Counted from the stretch's first letter, positions 9,983-22,690 are shown. The stretch is 64,000 bases of DNA from Geotrypetes seraphini (GCF_902459505.1 NC_047096.1:1798001-1862000), one strand, 5' to 3'. A program made the numbers and translations. Notes: generated by a model from the letters alone, not told the origin.

Positions 9983-10404
9983 AGCTAAGCCCGGACAGAC
10001 TCCTGGATTTAAAAAAAGAAAATGTCCGGACACCTGGACAGTCCTCCAAAAACAGAAAACATGGTAACACTACTTTGGGACCGTGCCGAGGGCATTCGGT
10101 TTATTTATTAGACACCAGTGTGGAACACTGTCAAAGGCTTTGCTAAAATTTAAATACACCATATCTAGTGCTCTCCCAAACTGAATTCTTCTTCGTCCTA
10201 AAGCCTGAATGATTGTGGTGTGAATAGAGAGATGGTTATTTGCTGCTGTGAAGAGGATGTGGGGGGGAGTATCCACAATGCCTTTTTCCATTTTTACTCT
10301 CAGGGTTGGTCACCCCAAATCGGGAGGATGATTTTTTTTAAAAAAATGAACCGATTCAAATCGATTCATCCGAAGTGAATAGGTAAATCGATTCGAATCA
10401 TGAA

Positions 10405-10530
10405 TTGGGCAGCACTAGTTCAAACCCCATGCTGCTCCCTGTGACCTTGGGCAAGTCACTTAATTTTCCACTGCCCCAGGTACATTAGATAGATTGTGAG
10501 TTGTATAACTATAAAAAGGCCCAATCCCCT
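10405..10530 (+). repeat. CORE-SINE (MIR-like) fragment
   Basis: Contains a B-box-like remnant, then GTGACCTTGGGCAAGTCACT (the MIR core word) and CCCCAGGTACATTAGATAGA. The same family is at 11395 and 53545. Confidence 0.65.
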
Positions 10531-10631
10531 ATCATCATGAATGTTTAGAAAATTTGCACTATTGTGCCACAGTGAATCTTTATTGGCACCTTAGAGAGTG
10601 AAACAGACGAGGACTCTGAAGTTCAAGCATT

Positions 10632-10637
10632 TTTATT
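10632..10637 (-). terminator. Poly(A) signal of chitinase gene A
   Basis: AATAAA on the minus strand, about 95 bp past the stop codon of gene A's last exon and just past the CBM14 remnant. It supports this exon as transcribed and terminal. Confidence 0.6.
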
Positions 10638-10654
10638 CTTCCTACTTTAGATGG

Positions 10655-10800
10655 AAAGTGACCTTCTCTGCTGGCTCCCTGGTATCGAAAGCAAGGCCAG
10701 TTTGGCAGTGCTGGTGGTAGGTGTTTCCATTCATGCAGTTGTAGAAGCCATTTGCTTTGCCAGCATAGAACCCGCTGCTGTGTCAGGAGATGCCTTATTG
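10655..10800 (-). pseudogene. CBM14 chitin-binding module remnant in gene A's last exon
   Basis: In the alternative frame the exon reads [18 protein letters not shown], then TYHQHCQTGLAFDT, recognisably CBM14. The first Cys is Tyr, the loop between the first two Cys is shortened, and the terminal CxCCNW is absent. The upstream exon frame joins it only with a one-base shift. Confidence 0.7.
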
Positions 10801-13800
10801 ACTGGAGATTTGCAGTCTACAGAGATTGGAAGGAAAAGGGAACGTCAGTGTTTTGCACTGGTCTCCTCTAGCTGTTTGTCGAAGAGAATGCTTGAGTACC
10901 TGAGCTCCCCTGTGAGAATGGTATAGAAAATTGAATAAATAAATGAAGAATCTTCCCAAGGCAGAAGTGTCATTATCAGCTTCCACTTCTGAGCAAAAGT
11001 GTTTCTAAATGAATGGTGAAACAGATGTTTACAGCAATAATATTAGGAAATCATTCCTTTCATAATAATGTTCTATCCAAGTCATCATCAGAACATTTAC
11101 AGAACTTAAAATTAACTGTTATGGTCACAGAACACAAATGTAAGGTCCAGGAACCTGCAAACAGTATAATCGCACTTTGCTTTCTCAGTCGGGTGTAATG
11201 GGGCACTTGGGGGGTTTATAAAAACAGATTACGTACTAGGAGAGGAGATTCCCAGTGTGGACTTCAGTAGGTTCACCAGAGGATATTTGCCTTCACCGCA
11301 GAATGTACCATTGAAATCGTCCAAAGGCAGAGCCCAAACCATCGCACCGCCAAATTTATTCTTCATCAGCCACTCTGCCTGTGGAAGAGAAGCACCCTGG
11401 GATTGTGGGTTCAAACCCCACGCTGCTCCTTGTGACCCTGGCCAAGTCACTCAGTCCTCCATAGCCCCAGGTACGTTAGATAGATTGTGAGCCCACCAGG
11501 ACAGACAGGGAAAATGCTTGCGCACCTGATTGTAAAACCGCTTAGATAACCTTGATAGGCGGTAGATAAACACCTAAATTTTTTTTTTTTTTCATGAGAA
11601 GAAAAAAATGGTAGCAGCTAGCTGAGCACTGCAGAACTTTGCACCTCATTCTGTCAGTGAAGGGAACAGAAAACGTGCTTTATGGGATAACTTTAAACGT
11701 CTTTTATTGATATAACTTGACTCGACACGACCGTGTTTCGGCCCCAACAGGGCCTGCCTCAGGAGTGTATAAGAAGGTTGGTGTATTGCCTGCTGTCTTC
11801 TTACAAATATCCTGTATAACTATGTGAGACGTAGCAATTTGCTCTGTGAGCGGGCGTAGCGATTCGTGATACAAAGGCTGGCCTCATATCTAAATACACA
11901 ATTTCCTGCAAATGAGCGAAATTTGAAAATTCCTGGAGAAATATCTAGGATAACTAACTGGCTTTTGCTTTCTTTGGTGAACAAGTTACTGCTTTAAAGG
12001 AGGGGGGTGGGGTTTAACAAGAAAAATAGACTTACTTTGATGTGGAAGCTTTTTAGGTCATCGTAGCCCATCCACTCACTTCCTTTGTAGGCATAGGGGA
12101 CCTCTTGGGGACTGTTCCACACCACTGTGGCACCCCCTTTCAAAAAAGTACAGATCTGGGAGGGTGAAGGCAACAGAAAAGGATTATGAGTGTGGTTTTT
12201 TTTAAATTATACCTAGAGCCTGGCTTTGTACAGGTTGTGTACGGATCAGGTGTGCAAAGCTAGGCCAGTATTTTATAAAAAGCTCAGTTAGCACAGAGTC
12301 TATCATAAAATACAAAGAACACCATCAAAGATCTATATCTCTATAGAAATGGTGCTACACACACCAGAAATCACCATTTAAAAAATGTGAAAATTCAAAT
12401 TAGGGGATTTGTGAATAAATGACAGATTAATGCACAGTGTATGAACCTGCACATGCCACCTCTAAAAACACAGAAACATGATGGCAGATAAAGGCCAAAT
12501 GGCCCATCCAGTCTGCCCATCCGCAGTAACCATTATCTCTTCCTCTTTCTAAGAGATCCCAGGCCCTCTTGAATTCAGACACAGTCTCTGTCTCCACCAC
12601 CTCTTCTGGGAGACTGTTCCACGCATCTACCACCCTTTCTGTAAAAAAGTATTTCCTTAGATTACTCCGGAGCCCATCACCTCTTAACTTCATCCTATGT
12701 CCTCTCATCGCAGAGTTTCCTTTCAAATGAAAGAGACTCGACTGATGTGCATTTAGGCCACATAGGTATTTAAACGTCTCTATCATAACTCCCCTCTCCC
12801 GCCATTCCTCCAAAGTATACAGATTGAGATCTTTAAGTCTGTCCCCATACGCCATATCACGAAGACCACACACCATTTTAGTAGCCTTCCTCTGGACCGA
12901 CTCCATCCTTTTTATATCTTTTTGAAGGTGCATCTCCAGAATAGTACACAATATTCTAAATGAGGTCTGACCAGAGTCTTCTACAGGGGCATCAATACTT
13001 CCTTCTTCCTACTGGCCATTCTTCTCCCTTTGCCTTTTCATTATTGCATACTATCTCCTCTAATATGTGATGGATTTAAACCTGCATTTATAAGAAGAGC
13101 TAATTACTACTACTTATCATTTCTATAGTGCTGAAAGGCCTACACAGTGCTGTACATTTAACATGTAATATACGGACCCTTCTCAGAAGAGGTTACAATC
13201 TAATTGGGACAGATTTGGTTGGGGAGTTTCTTGCAGAGAGAATGATTGATAGGGTGGACATAGGTATCTTACAGTGAGTGGTAGCTAGGAGTTGAATTAG
13301 GAAGGCAACCTGCAAAAGTCGATATTTGTCCCAAGGGGAGTTGGTTTTAAAGGTCAGAAAGGTGAGAACATCCCCCCTTAAGCATTCCTCTTAAACTGCT
13401 GTCAGTGCTGATGGGAATTTAAGCCCACCTGGAAGACTCACCCAGGACATGTCCCCTTTCAATCTCTGCATTCTGCCATTAACACCTCAAGGTCTTTCCT
13501 AAAATCACTTCTTCTATGCTGATATACATGTTTTTAGCACTGTTACTTTACCTCAAAATAGGCAATGAATCCAGCTTCCTGGGTGTAAGGGGCCGAGGGA
13601 CCTTGTCCAGTGGTAGGAGCCCCCAAGCCTGTGTTTGAGGGGGTGGTGAGTGTGAAAGAACGACCATAGGCTGGGAACCCCACCATCAGCTTTTCCGCTG
13701 CTGAACCATTTTCCTTCCAGTAGTTCATGGCATAGTCCTAGAAGGAACGTGGAGATTTATAGTCGTGACACCCAATGAGAGGGGCCAGTGTGATTGCTTT

Positions 13801-16800
13801 TATTACAGCTGTCTTGAGGCTGATGTTACACCTAGTGCAACATCAGGACTTGTTTTCAGCTGGGCCGAAGAATTAATTATTCAGGAATAAAGCTCATCTT
13901 GTTAAAAGGCATCCAGACCAGGTCCTTTGTTGTCCTGTGAGCGGACAGACTGACTTAGCCCATAATAAGTTCTCGGGCTAGTGCAGGGAATCGGGAAGTA
14001 TGCATACGAATGTTTTAATTGAGGTGATTGTCAGGGTTTATTAGAAGGATCCTGTATATGTCCTTACATAGGAGAATCTGTACGTGCCAGGTTACTGCAA
14101 GTACTATCAAGGCAGATATTCAGAAGTGGGACATCTCTGTTGCCAGGGAAATGTCTTTGCATGAGATCAAATGCTGATGAACCAAATGCTACTTCTTAAA
14201 TTGAGAAAGAACTGGCCTGGATGAAAGCTGTTTACAGCAGTTACTCACCACATTAAAGTAGATGTAATCCCCCTGATCAGCAGGGCCTTGGAAAAGGGGA
14301 CTATTCTCACCCGTGAATCCCTCCCACGAGCCGCGCAGATCATACGTCATAACATTGATGAGGTCAAGATACCTTGAGCGGAGAAACAAGAGACCGTAAA
14401 TCACTTTGTCTTCATATTTTGTTCACAAATATTTTAGAGAAAAGGTGGGAGAGCCACCAAAATAACGAAAAGTCCAAAGAAGCTTTCTCCAAAACTCAAA
14501 GAGGGACCAGACTTTCCATCAGAGAACCATTAATGATCTGAAAATTGCTTCTGAAATCTCCAGAGCATATGTCCAACAGCAAAACTTCACCTTCACCTCA
14601 CTCAACCCCCCTTCCTGACCCCAATCCATCCCTCTTGATTGTAAATCTACACCAACAAACTCAATTTCTCCATTTAGCCTCATCCCCAACATAACTAATT
14701 CTCTTATCCAAAAGTTTATTAAACCATTCCAAACAAACCTCTCAAATTCTTGCTTTCCTCCATAATAATTTAAGCAAAAAATTCATGTAGCTTTCACTAT
14801 CTCAAGTAATACTCATTGTCTCTGCCAACAGCATCTCGTATTTTCACACATCTCCACTCCAACCTCCTCACTTTCAATTCCTCATTAAACCAACCCTCAC
14901 TCCATCGATTCTGCCTTTCTCAACGTACCAGAGCCATTTCATCCAGTACCCATTTCCAAATTGCCAACAGACACTCCACAGAGACTCCTGCACATCACCT
15001 AACATTTACATATCTGCTCCCCATCAATCTTTCCCCTCCCATTCTTCTCCAAACTCCACCGTTCTCTACCCTTTTCCATAACCCAAACTTTCCTACAAGA
15101 GAAACCCACCACATAATGGTCCAACCAAAACTACCAGGAAGCAGCTACTCACTTGCAACTACTGTAATTCTCCTCTACCAAATATGCTGGTACATTTCCT
15201 GACTGCATTAAATCAATGTCATCTAAACATTTTTTTAAAATGTCATACTACCAGTCATTGCTGGTCATCTACAAAGAAAAAGAAATTGAACCAGCAACAG
15301 AACTAATTTTATGCCTTGTGTTCTTGCAGGATAGTTTGTTGAAGTCCTTTTCTACTTTCTTTCATGACCCATCGGATTTTGCTGAATGTTAAGAGTCAGA
15401 ATTCAAACTCACTGGGACAACTGTGGGATCTGGTAGCCCTTTTCAATGGTGGATTTGCCAGCAGACACAGCGGCTGAGATCAGCAACCGTGGTCGATTAC
15501 TCTTTCTGGCTTCCTGTACAAAAGCTTCATACATTTCCTGGAGTATGAAAAATAAATCATTTAGACCTTGCAGGAAAATACGCAAATCTGATGCAACGCC
15601 ATCTCAGGCGATGGTCTGCTCCCGTGCACCGAATACCTGGAAATATCCTGATCAGCTGTGTTCGCTTTTACCTGGAGTAAGATGCTGAAAAGCTGCTGTG
15701 TTTGAGGAGGGCTGCCTCGGTCAGAATCCCCGGGGTATTCCCAGTCGATGTCCAGCCCATCAAACCCGTACTGGCGCAGGAACTTGATGACAGAAGTGAT
15801 GAAGGTCTGGCGGTTCTGTGGGCTAGAAACCATGGTGTTAAATCTGAAAAAGAAAGAAACAGAGGTTTCACATGACATGGAATCTGAGGAACTACTATTG
15901 CTAATCACGCAGCGCTGTACATTTTGACATATATAGACGGTCCCTGATCAGAAGAGCTTGCAATCTAACTTGGACAGACAGACATGACATATAGGGTTGG
16001 GGAAGCAGAATCCAAGGTGAGAGGAGTTAGGAGTCGAAAGCACTCTCAAAGAGGTGGGCTTTTAAATGGGCCTTGAACACTGCCAGAGACGGAGCCTGCC
16101 ATAGGGACTCGGGCAGCTTGTTCTAAGCATACTGCGCAGCAAGGCAGAAAGTCTGGAGTTGGCAGTTGAAGAGACGGACACAGATAGGAGGGACTTACCA
16201 GCTGAGTGGAGCTCTCGGGGGGGGGGGGGGGAAACACAGGGGGAGATAAGTGAAGTGAGATAGTGAGGGGCAGTTGAGTGAGTGCATTTGTAGGTCAGTA
16301 AGAGGAGTTTGAATTGTATTCGGAAATGGATGGGAAGCTAATGAGGTGATTTTAGGAGAAGGGTAACGTGGGTAAAGCGGCTCTCCCTGAATATGAGTCG
16401 TGCAGCCAAATTCTAGACGGATTGGAGGGGAACGAGATGGCTAAGCGGAAGGCCTGAGAGTAGCTGAAAAGGATTTGGTCCCAATTACTGCCTCACACAC
16501 TCTGTCATTGATAAGTCAGATGCATCTGGGGACAATATCTTAGAGATAACAGACGCCCATTATCTCCCAAACATGTCCAATTTATTGTCAGCTCTACAAC
16601 CCTTTTTATATCATTTTACATGGGTCAGTGTCGTCAGCATATGACGTAAATACAAACCATATATGGACACAGATCACATGGAACTTTAAAGAAATAACAT
16701 GCATCTTACTATCTAAAGGCCAAAGTTTAAAGGTGCTTTGCTTAGCAGAGACTTTTTTTTATCTAAAGCTTCTTACAAATACAGCTATGAAGACAATTGA

Positions 16801-19800
16801 ATTCACTTCACAACAGGATAAGAAAACACATCTCTCAAACATAAAATGGACTTGTAGTATATCAGCAAGAGAAGGAAAAACAAACAGGGTCTGGTTTTTT
16901 ACAGCTTCAAACACAATTGAAAGAAAACTACAAGACACATGAAAAGTATCCCTTCAGTAGCGAGTTGCAGTAGTCTAAGTGTGAGGTGATGAAGGCGAAC
17001 ACAGCAAAAGGCCAGGAGAGAGAACATTTCTCGTTTATTTCATTAGTTGTTTTGGTGACTCCGCAGACTGTTTAAGACCCTGTAACTTCCAACTTCACAG
17101 AGTTGGACAGGAGCAATTCATTCAGTGAAACTGAAGGTCATTGCTGACATTTGAGCCCCAGTTGTGGGTACAATAATTTATAGATATATTATCACTGAGC
17201 ACTCCTTACCCTGAGGTACCAAAATTCCAGCCGCCAACAGATAGAAGGGTTTTCAGTTCACTGTTACTGTAGAGAAACACAGGAAGTTAGGCCAAGACCA
17301 GTAGAAACAGCAGCTTTCCAACACAGCTGTTACCTCCCTCATACTAGAGTTGGATTACCGAGATATTGGGCCCCAAACTAATGATACTGACCCCACGGAT
17401 ACTGTTTTCAGTCTTAAAAAATGTCTTTTTAGGGGACAGGGAGGGAAAAGAAAATTGGCCCAGGTCTGAACTCATTTGCTGTATAAACTAACCCCAGCTA
17501 TTCATCAGCCTCTCATTGGGTGACACTTTGGGGCCGCGTTTCAGTCACTCTTGGGTGCCTTTGAAACGTAGGCGAGGGTTTTAAAAGCCTACATTTCAGG
17601 TGCCTAAGTTGTTGGAGAATCGTGCTTAGAGGCGCCTAGATCACGCTCTGCCCACTTAGGCGTTAGGCGCTGCTAAGTGCTATGGGATAGACCCCCGCCC
17701 CCAGGTCCACCTAGTTCCACCCATCCCCCACCCTCGCCCCACCCCCGCTGCCTGCCCGACGCAATTTAGAGGAGGCTTTTCAAAACCCGGACAAAGTGCT
17801 GGGTTTTGAAAATTCTTCTGGACCCCTGGACATGTTATCAAAAGGATTTCTTTTACAGAATCAGAAAGGTGCCTATCACCTAATTACATTTTTTTTTCCC
17901 CAATTATTGAGGCTATTAAGGCCCCCTTTCATCAAGCCACATTAGGGTTTTTATCGCCAGCCATTGCAGTAAAAGCTCCAACGCCTAGGCGTCCTTTATA
18001 GAATCGGCGCCTTTGTGACTGCTGAGCAGGTGGGGTTAGGGTTTCAGTATTTAATGAAATGCCATTCATGGGGACTTCATGCAGAATCATAAAAAGAGTA
18101 ACCAGTCAACAGGGGATCTCAAAGCACTTGTTCACGTCCCAGATCAATCCCTAGATCTAGCCAGTAAATGTTAAGTAAGACAGAAGCAAGAGAGAGCTTG
18201 GCATTGTGTCAGACTTTCAGGAGAGGAACCTGGCAAGCAAGAGAATGGAGTGAGATTAGAAGGCAGTGCCGCACACTGAAGAAGGGAGCAGAGACAAGCT
18301 TGGAACTCACTGCTGCTTCAGGGCATTGAAAGAGCCATAGAGCGTTGCATCATTCCATTCGAAGGTGGCAATCTGATTATTTGTCATGGTGGCAAAGGCA
18401 TAGATCAGGTGAGTGCACAGGCATGGGTCCACATTATCGGGCATAAACCGTGCCACTCCTGGGTAATACTGTGCCCAGTTAGTGAAGTAGCACACCAGCT
18501 TGAAGGAAGAGCCTGAGGATCACACGGAAAGCAAAGAAATAGTTATACTTATTTCTACATCACATTTTCAGTTGTAGCTCTGAGCAGTTTCCAACATTTT
18601 TCAGATACATTAAGACCCTCTCCCACACAGCTATCAGTCTAAGGGGGTATCTGGGACAAGGAAGGGTGCAATAATTTGCCCAAGATCACAAAGAACATGA
18701 GTGGAAGAGGTGGGATTTGAACCCAGGTTTGCCTGTTGCTCTGATCACTAGTCATTCCTGGCCCCACCAAGCTGCAGAAAACAGCTGTGAATTGTTTTTG
18801 CCATTCTCTTCTGTTAGTGACTAATCTATTACTGTGTCAGATGTGCTAATAGCTTTTAAACCAGCCCCGGTGATATTTGGTGCAGACCTACGAAGGGTTA
18901 TCTTTCTTTTAGGTGCTGAGTCAACACTTAGACATATCCTAGGGAATTCTCTATTTGGAGCCTAATGTTATGCGCTATTTCCGTGCTGTTTGCGGGGGGG
19001 GGGGGGGAGGGGACATGGACGGGTCAGGGGCATTAGAAATAGAGGGATCTATGCCTAATTTGCCTGGCAGGAATTACAGCTGTAGATCTTCGTGCCCAAA
19101 GGTGTTACGCAGTGTTGTCCCAGGAGCCCTTTACAGAATACCATTCAGGGCTCATTTTTTTCAGCATCCCTTTTTGGTGTCATACACTGAGTCTAGCCTT
19201 TTAGGGACAATGCCACACGCAGAGCACTGCAACATAACAGTGCCAAAATGGGACATGAAAATGTCTGGATGGGAAAAGAGGCACCTTAATTATTCCTAGA
19301 CACAACATACACTATAAATGGCACCGCTGCACGCCCTAGGCGCCGTTTATGGAATCAAGCGGACTTAGGCTTTAACTGGCTTAACTTCCTGGCGCCTGCC
19401 TCAGACGCCTAAGTCAACCGCGCCTATTCTCCGCTCCTAACCTCGCCTACTTTTTAGGTAGATGTCATTCGGCATTAGAGGACACTTTGACTTAGGCATT
19501 GCTACCCTAGGAGCAGCGTGGATATCATTGATCATTAGAATTATGTGTTTTTAATGGCGAGGTCAATTTAACTAATTAAAAACAATTGAGTTCTGCATGG
19601 CATTAACCACCTCTTTTAGAAAACCGTGGATTTTAGCACCGGCTACGGCAGTAACAGCTCCAATGCTCATAGAATTCCTAGGTGCTAAAAACCGTACTCA
19701 AAGGGAGGGGGGATAAATTAACAATCCAAAATGAATTCAGTATCATTAGTTTTCATATTATTTCTATTAGCAGTCCATTTTGTCCTGTTTTTTTAATATC

Positions 19801-20977
19801 TTATCCCCCATTTTACTAAACTGGTTCCTATGAGTGTTGGGAGCAGCGTGGAGCATTCAGCATGGCTCCCTGCGCTAATAACCGCTATCGCGGTTTAGTA
19901 AAGGGGGTGGGGTTCGTTTGTTCTATACCAGTAAACTGAAATTGGTGCCTCAAAATTTAGGCACAACTGTTTAAGTGCCAGTGTAAAGCACATAACATGT
20001 AGTTAAGCCCATTGGTGCACGTCCACATCCCCGCTAGCAGTTATACGCCGTTAACCGTGTAAACTTTAAAATGGCGCTAACTTAATACGGGTGACTTCTG
20101 ACGCATTTAGAATTCCTAAAACAATGATATTAAAAAGGGATATTGGGAGGAAGACTGGAGTTATGCAACTTTCTACAAACCTTGTCTTCTCCTTTTCAAA
20201 TGATATGTCAGCTTTTGAATGATGTTCAAGGGAAAAGTGCAATGGTGAAATGAAGACATTTTAATACTTACCCGGCTGTACATACAGCAACAGCACCAGA
20301 CCTTGAAAAGAAAGAGAAGAGAGGCAGATTGAAGTGGTCCTCCGGCACTCTGAAAACTGCTGATTTCTCTCTCATGTCATGCCTGCTTTGGGGTTCACGT
20401 AAAGCCAAAGTTTGTAGGAAAATTGTGTACTTGGCAGCCCACACAGGGGGAACAGCAGTTTCAGCAAACACACATTTGGAAAAAAAGGTCTCTGTGAGGG
20501 CAAATGCCAGTGTTTCCACAGCTAGAGAGTGGATTTTGCAAACTGCACATAGGAGACGACAATTCCAAGGGCATCCAATCAGGAAGCCAAGCTTCAAACT
20601 TAAGCACAATTCCTGCCCAGGTCCAAATGATGGTGCCAGGGAATAGATTGCTCCAATAGTCACTGCTAGTAACCCAGACAGGTGTTCATCCATGCACACT
20701 GACCACCCTGTTCATAGGCTCCCTTCTGTGTCAATACCTAGTTATTTCTAGGCAAATATTTCAATTTAAAACAATTTTCAGCCCCCACCTCAGTGACCAG
20801 CACCCTCCAACTAAGCTTTCAATTTCTGGAGCAAGCAGAGAGAGAAATCCATTGTTAGGTGCAGTTTCACTTTCTGATCATAAGAGTAATTAAAAAATAA
20901 GGACCATATTACTGAAACCTGTACACAAGTGGCGTTTTACCATCTGTCTTACCTGCAAATAGCAGCAACTTGCCCAT
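10731..20977 (-). CDS. GH18 chitinase gene A (CHIA/CHIT1-like), CBM14 lost by frameshift
   Basis: Hand-built 11-exon model (low-high): 10731-10816, 11237-11378, 12036-12155, 13552-13737, 14249-14372, 15413-15537, 15672-15843, 17210-17266, 18311-18512, 20272-20301, 20953-20977. All introns are GT-AG and exon lengths (25, 30, 202, 57, 124-125, 186) match vertebrate chitinases, giving 422 aa. A signal peptide ([19 protein letters not shown]) is followed by [19 protein letters not shown] and the catalytic motif [10 protein letters not shown] (Glu about residue 140) are present, as are [11 protein letters not shown] and GGAMVW. It should be a secreted, active endochitinase. The last exon still encodes a CBM14-like segment ([17 protein letters not shown]), but a one-base shift puts it out of frame and it has lost the usual CCNW end. 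The protein therefore stops before a chitin-binding domain. By position it matches CHI3L1; by sequence it is closer to CHIA. Confidence 0.9.
11395..11590 (+). repeat. CORE-SINE (MIR-like) copy in gene A intron
   Basis: GGTTCAAACCCCACGCTGCT (B-box region), GACCCTGGCCAAGTCACT (core), TTAGATAGATTGTGAGCCCA, then a GGCGGTAGATAAA tail and an A/T run. It begins within gene A's exon 10 acceptor region. Confidence 0.7.
11718..11766 (-). ncRNA. Hammerhead-ribozyme-like motif, copy 2
   Basis: The minus strand reads stem I ACTC, core CTGAGGC, stem II GGCCC-TGTT-GGGCC, GAAA, stem III CACG-GT-CGTG, cleavage-type TC, then stem I partner GAGT. All three stems pair. Only the last core base departs from CTGANGA. 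It is the best formed of four copies. Confidence 0.5.
12467..13010 (-). mobile_element. CR1-type LINE 3' fragment in gene A intron
   Basis: The minus-strand frame is open for 174 codons ([73 protein letters not shown]). This is the carboxyl end of the CR1 ORF2 with its 3' end, severely 5'-truncated. It is the cleanest copy of this family in the window. Confidence 0.85.
13108..13370. repeat. Dispersed repeat (GCTGTACATTTAACATG family)
   Basis: Shares TTTCTATAGTGCTGAAAGGC, GCTGTACATTT and AGAGGTTACAATCTAA with copies near 15910 and 50750. Family unassigned. Confidence 0.5.
14500..15380. other. Intron 6 of gene A, no feature recognised
   Basis: C/T- and A-rich sequence on the plus strand with a 128-codon chance ORF (14816-15202) of low complexity. 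No similarity recognised. Confidence 0.4.
15905..16480. repeat. Dispersed repeat, longer copy
   Basis: Carries GCAGCGCTGTACATTTTGAC, AGAAGAGCTTGCAATCTAAC and TTGGACAGACAGACATGACA, matching the repeats near 13108 and 50750. It also holds a G-run near 16217-16230. Confidence 0.5.
17540..18050. mobile_element. MITE-like region with CGCCTAGG-type palindromic words
   Basis: GGCGCCTAGATCACG, GGCGTTAGGCGCTGC and AACGCCTAGGCGTCC recur with mirror symmetry. Similar words lie at 19310-20130. No ORF. A nonautonomous DNA transposon is the likeliest reading. Confidence 0.4.
18655..18765 (-). repeat. MIR-type CORE-SINE, minus strand
   Basis: The minus strand shows the B-box region GGGATTTGAACCCAGGTTTG (plus orientation) next to TTGCCCAAGATCACAAAGAA. 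This is the classical MIR arrangement and an ancient amniote/amphibian-wide family. Confidence 0.6.
19310..20130. mobile_element. MITE-like gene-free region
   Basis: GGCGCCGTTTATGGAATC, CGCCTAAGTCAACCGCGCC and ACCGCTATCGCGGTTTAGTA are self-complementary words. The stretch has no ORF or exon and resembles 17540-18050. Confidence 0.4.
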
Positions 20978-21019
20978 TTTGGAACCTCTATACTGGAGCC
21001 ATCTGCACCTGGCATCTAG

Positions 21020-21026
21020 CCTTATA
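21020..21026 (-). promoter_or_regulatory. TATA box of chitinase gene A
   Basis: The minus strand reads CTATAAGG about 45 bp upstream of the start codon, a suitable distance for a short 5' UTR. Confidence 0.5.
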
Positions 21027-21339
21027 GTCTCTTGCCAGTCACGGGTCAAGACATTCAAAATGATCTTTTGTTTAACTTCAAGTGCAAAGTTTCATGGGTC
21101 AATATTTCAATGTACTGTATTTCAATGTTATCTGTATTTCTAACTTATGGCTGTTCTGGAAATACTCAATGTTTGAAAATGCTAAACCTGTTTTCATCAA
21201 TGATTTACTGAGGATAAATCCACACACTCCGATCAAACTGAAGTTAACCTTCGGAAGCAGATTCAGGAAATAGCACCCAAAGCTATTCTATAAATGGTGC
21301 TCTGGGCTAAATGCACATAATGCTGATTCCCACGTCCAA

Positions 21340-21880
21340 ATTTGGGCACCAGGTATGATCAGGAAAGGAATGGAAAACAAAGATGAAAATGTTATCATGC
21401 CCTTGTATCGCTCTATGGTACGGCTATACCTTGAATACTGTGTGCAGTTCTGGTCACAATTTCTCAAAAATGATATAGTGGAATTAGAAAAGGTACAGAA
21501 AAAGGAGACAAAAATGATAAAAGGGATGGGATGACTTCCCTATGAGGAGAGGCTAAAGCGGCTTGGAGAAGAGAAGGCTTAGGGGAGATATGATAGAGGT
21601 CTATAAAATACTGAGTGGAGTGGAAAGGGTAGATGTGAATTGCTTGTTCACTCTTTCCAAAAACACTACGACTAGGGGGCATGCGATGAAGCTGCTAAGT
21701 AGTAGATTTAAAACAAAGCGGAGAAAATATTTCTTCACACAATGTATAATTAAACTCTGGAATTCATTGCTGGAGAATGTGGTGAAATAGCTTAGCAGGG
21801 TTTAAAAAAAGTTTGGATAATTTTCTAAAAGAGAAGTCCATAGGCTATTGTCTTCAACAACTGCACTGAGTGCCTGTGGC
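21340..21880 (+). mobile_element. CR1-type LINE fragment (second subfamily)
   Basis: Reads RKGMENKDENVIMPLYRSMV, LEYCVQFWSQFLKNDIVELE, then GDMIEVYKILSGVERVD and [20 protein letters not shown]. It lies between genes A and B. Confidence 0.8.
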
Positions 21881-22419
21881 ATTTATAGTACAATATAAGA
21901 TTATGATGATCTGTCATCAATATTCCAGCATTTTTCAAGAGTAAGATGACCACTTATCAGCCCAAAAGATCGTTAAGCTCTGAAACTTCTGCTCTGTTAA
22001 AGGCCAATGTTAACCCAAAATATGTAGAAACTAGTGCAATGATCTTTTGTTATGCTGGGGAGAAAGTACGCAATTCGCTGGTAGGACAGTTAAGGAACTT
22101 GACAGAGTAACTTGAAATTAATATAATATAGGAAATGAAGCAGCCATCACCACTGCTACTTGCAGAGCAAAACACAAGGAGAGTTAACCATCCTCAACAG
22201 GGCCGTTTCAGCGCAATGAATATCCTTATGTAGTTGCTTAAGAGAGACTGGGCTTCCAGCATCCCAGGGACAATTTAGCAAATTCTACCCTCCCCCTTTT
22301 CCATTAAGGAGACCCAGGGTGGTATGTTCTGTTTTATTATGTATGTATCGTTGTTATTCTAATAGATGGTTGATATGCGGGCTACAAGTGTTTTAAATAA
22401 ATAATATAGACAAGAGCAA

Positions 22420-22690
22420 ATGACAGCGTTGGCAGGTTCCAGCAAGAGTTGCAAGTGAGGGAGCAAACTTGCAGTGCCGCAGGGGCGGGAGAGAAAGAGG
22501 GAGGGAGCCAAGCTGGGTTGGCCACTGTGGTTTGATGGGCCTTTGGTCTGTCCCAGTAGGGTCATTCTTATGTTCTTTTGGGAACCATTGTGACATCACT
22601 GCTGAGGTTGGTGGAATGAGGCATTATGACATCACAATACCAGCTCTGGGTCTTTGCCACAGTCAGGTACCTGTTGTTGGATGTAGACAT
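22420..22690 (+). repeat. CR1 3'-tail derived repeat
   Basis: Contains TTTGATGGGCCTTTGGTCTG, CATTCTTATGTTCTTTTGGG and GGTGGAATGAGGCATTATGA, the 3' UTR words seen after CR1 copies elsewhere here. Confidence 0.6.

Noticed and set aside
14816-15202. 128-codon plus-strand ORF in a gene A intron
   Set aside because: It is Ser/Thr/Leu/His-rich low-complexity sequence from a CT-rich intron, without motif or start context.
20268-20699. 143-codon minus-strand ORF overlapping exon 2 of gene A
   Set aside because: It runs in intronic sequence, contains the 30-bp exon 2 by chance and shows no domain. The conserved 30-bp exon is the supported feature.
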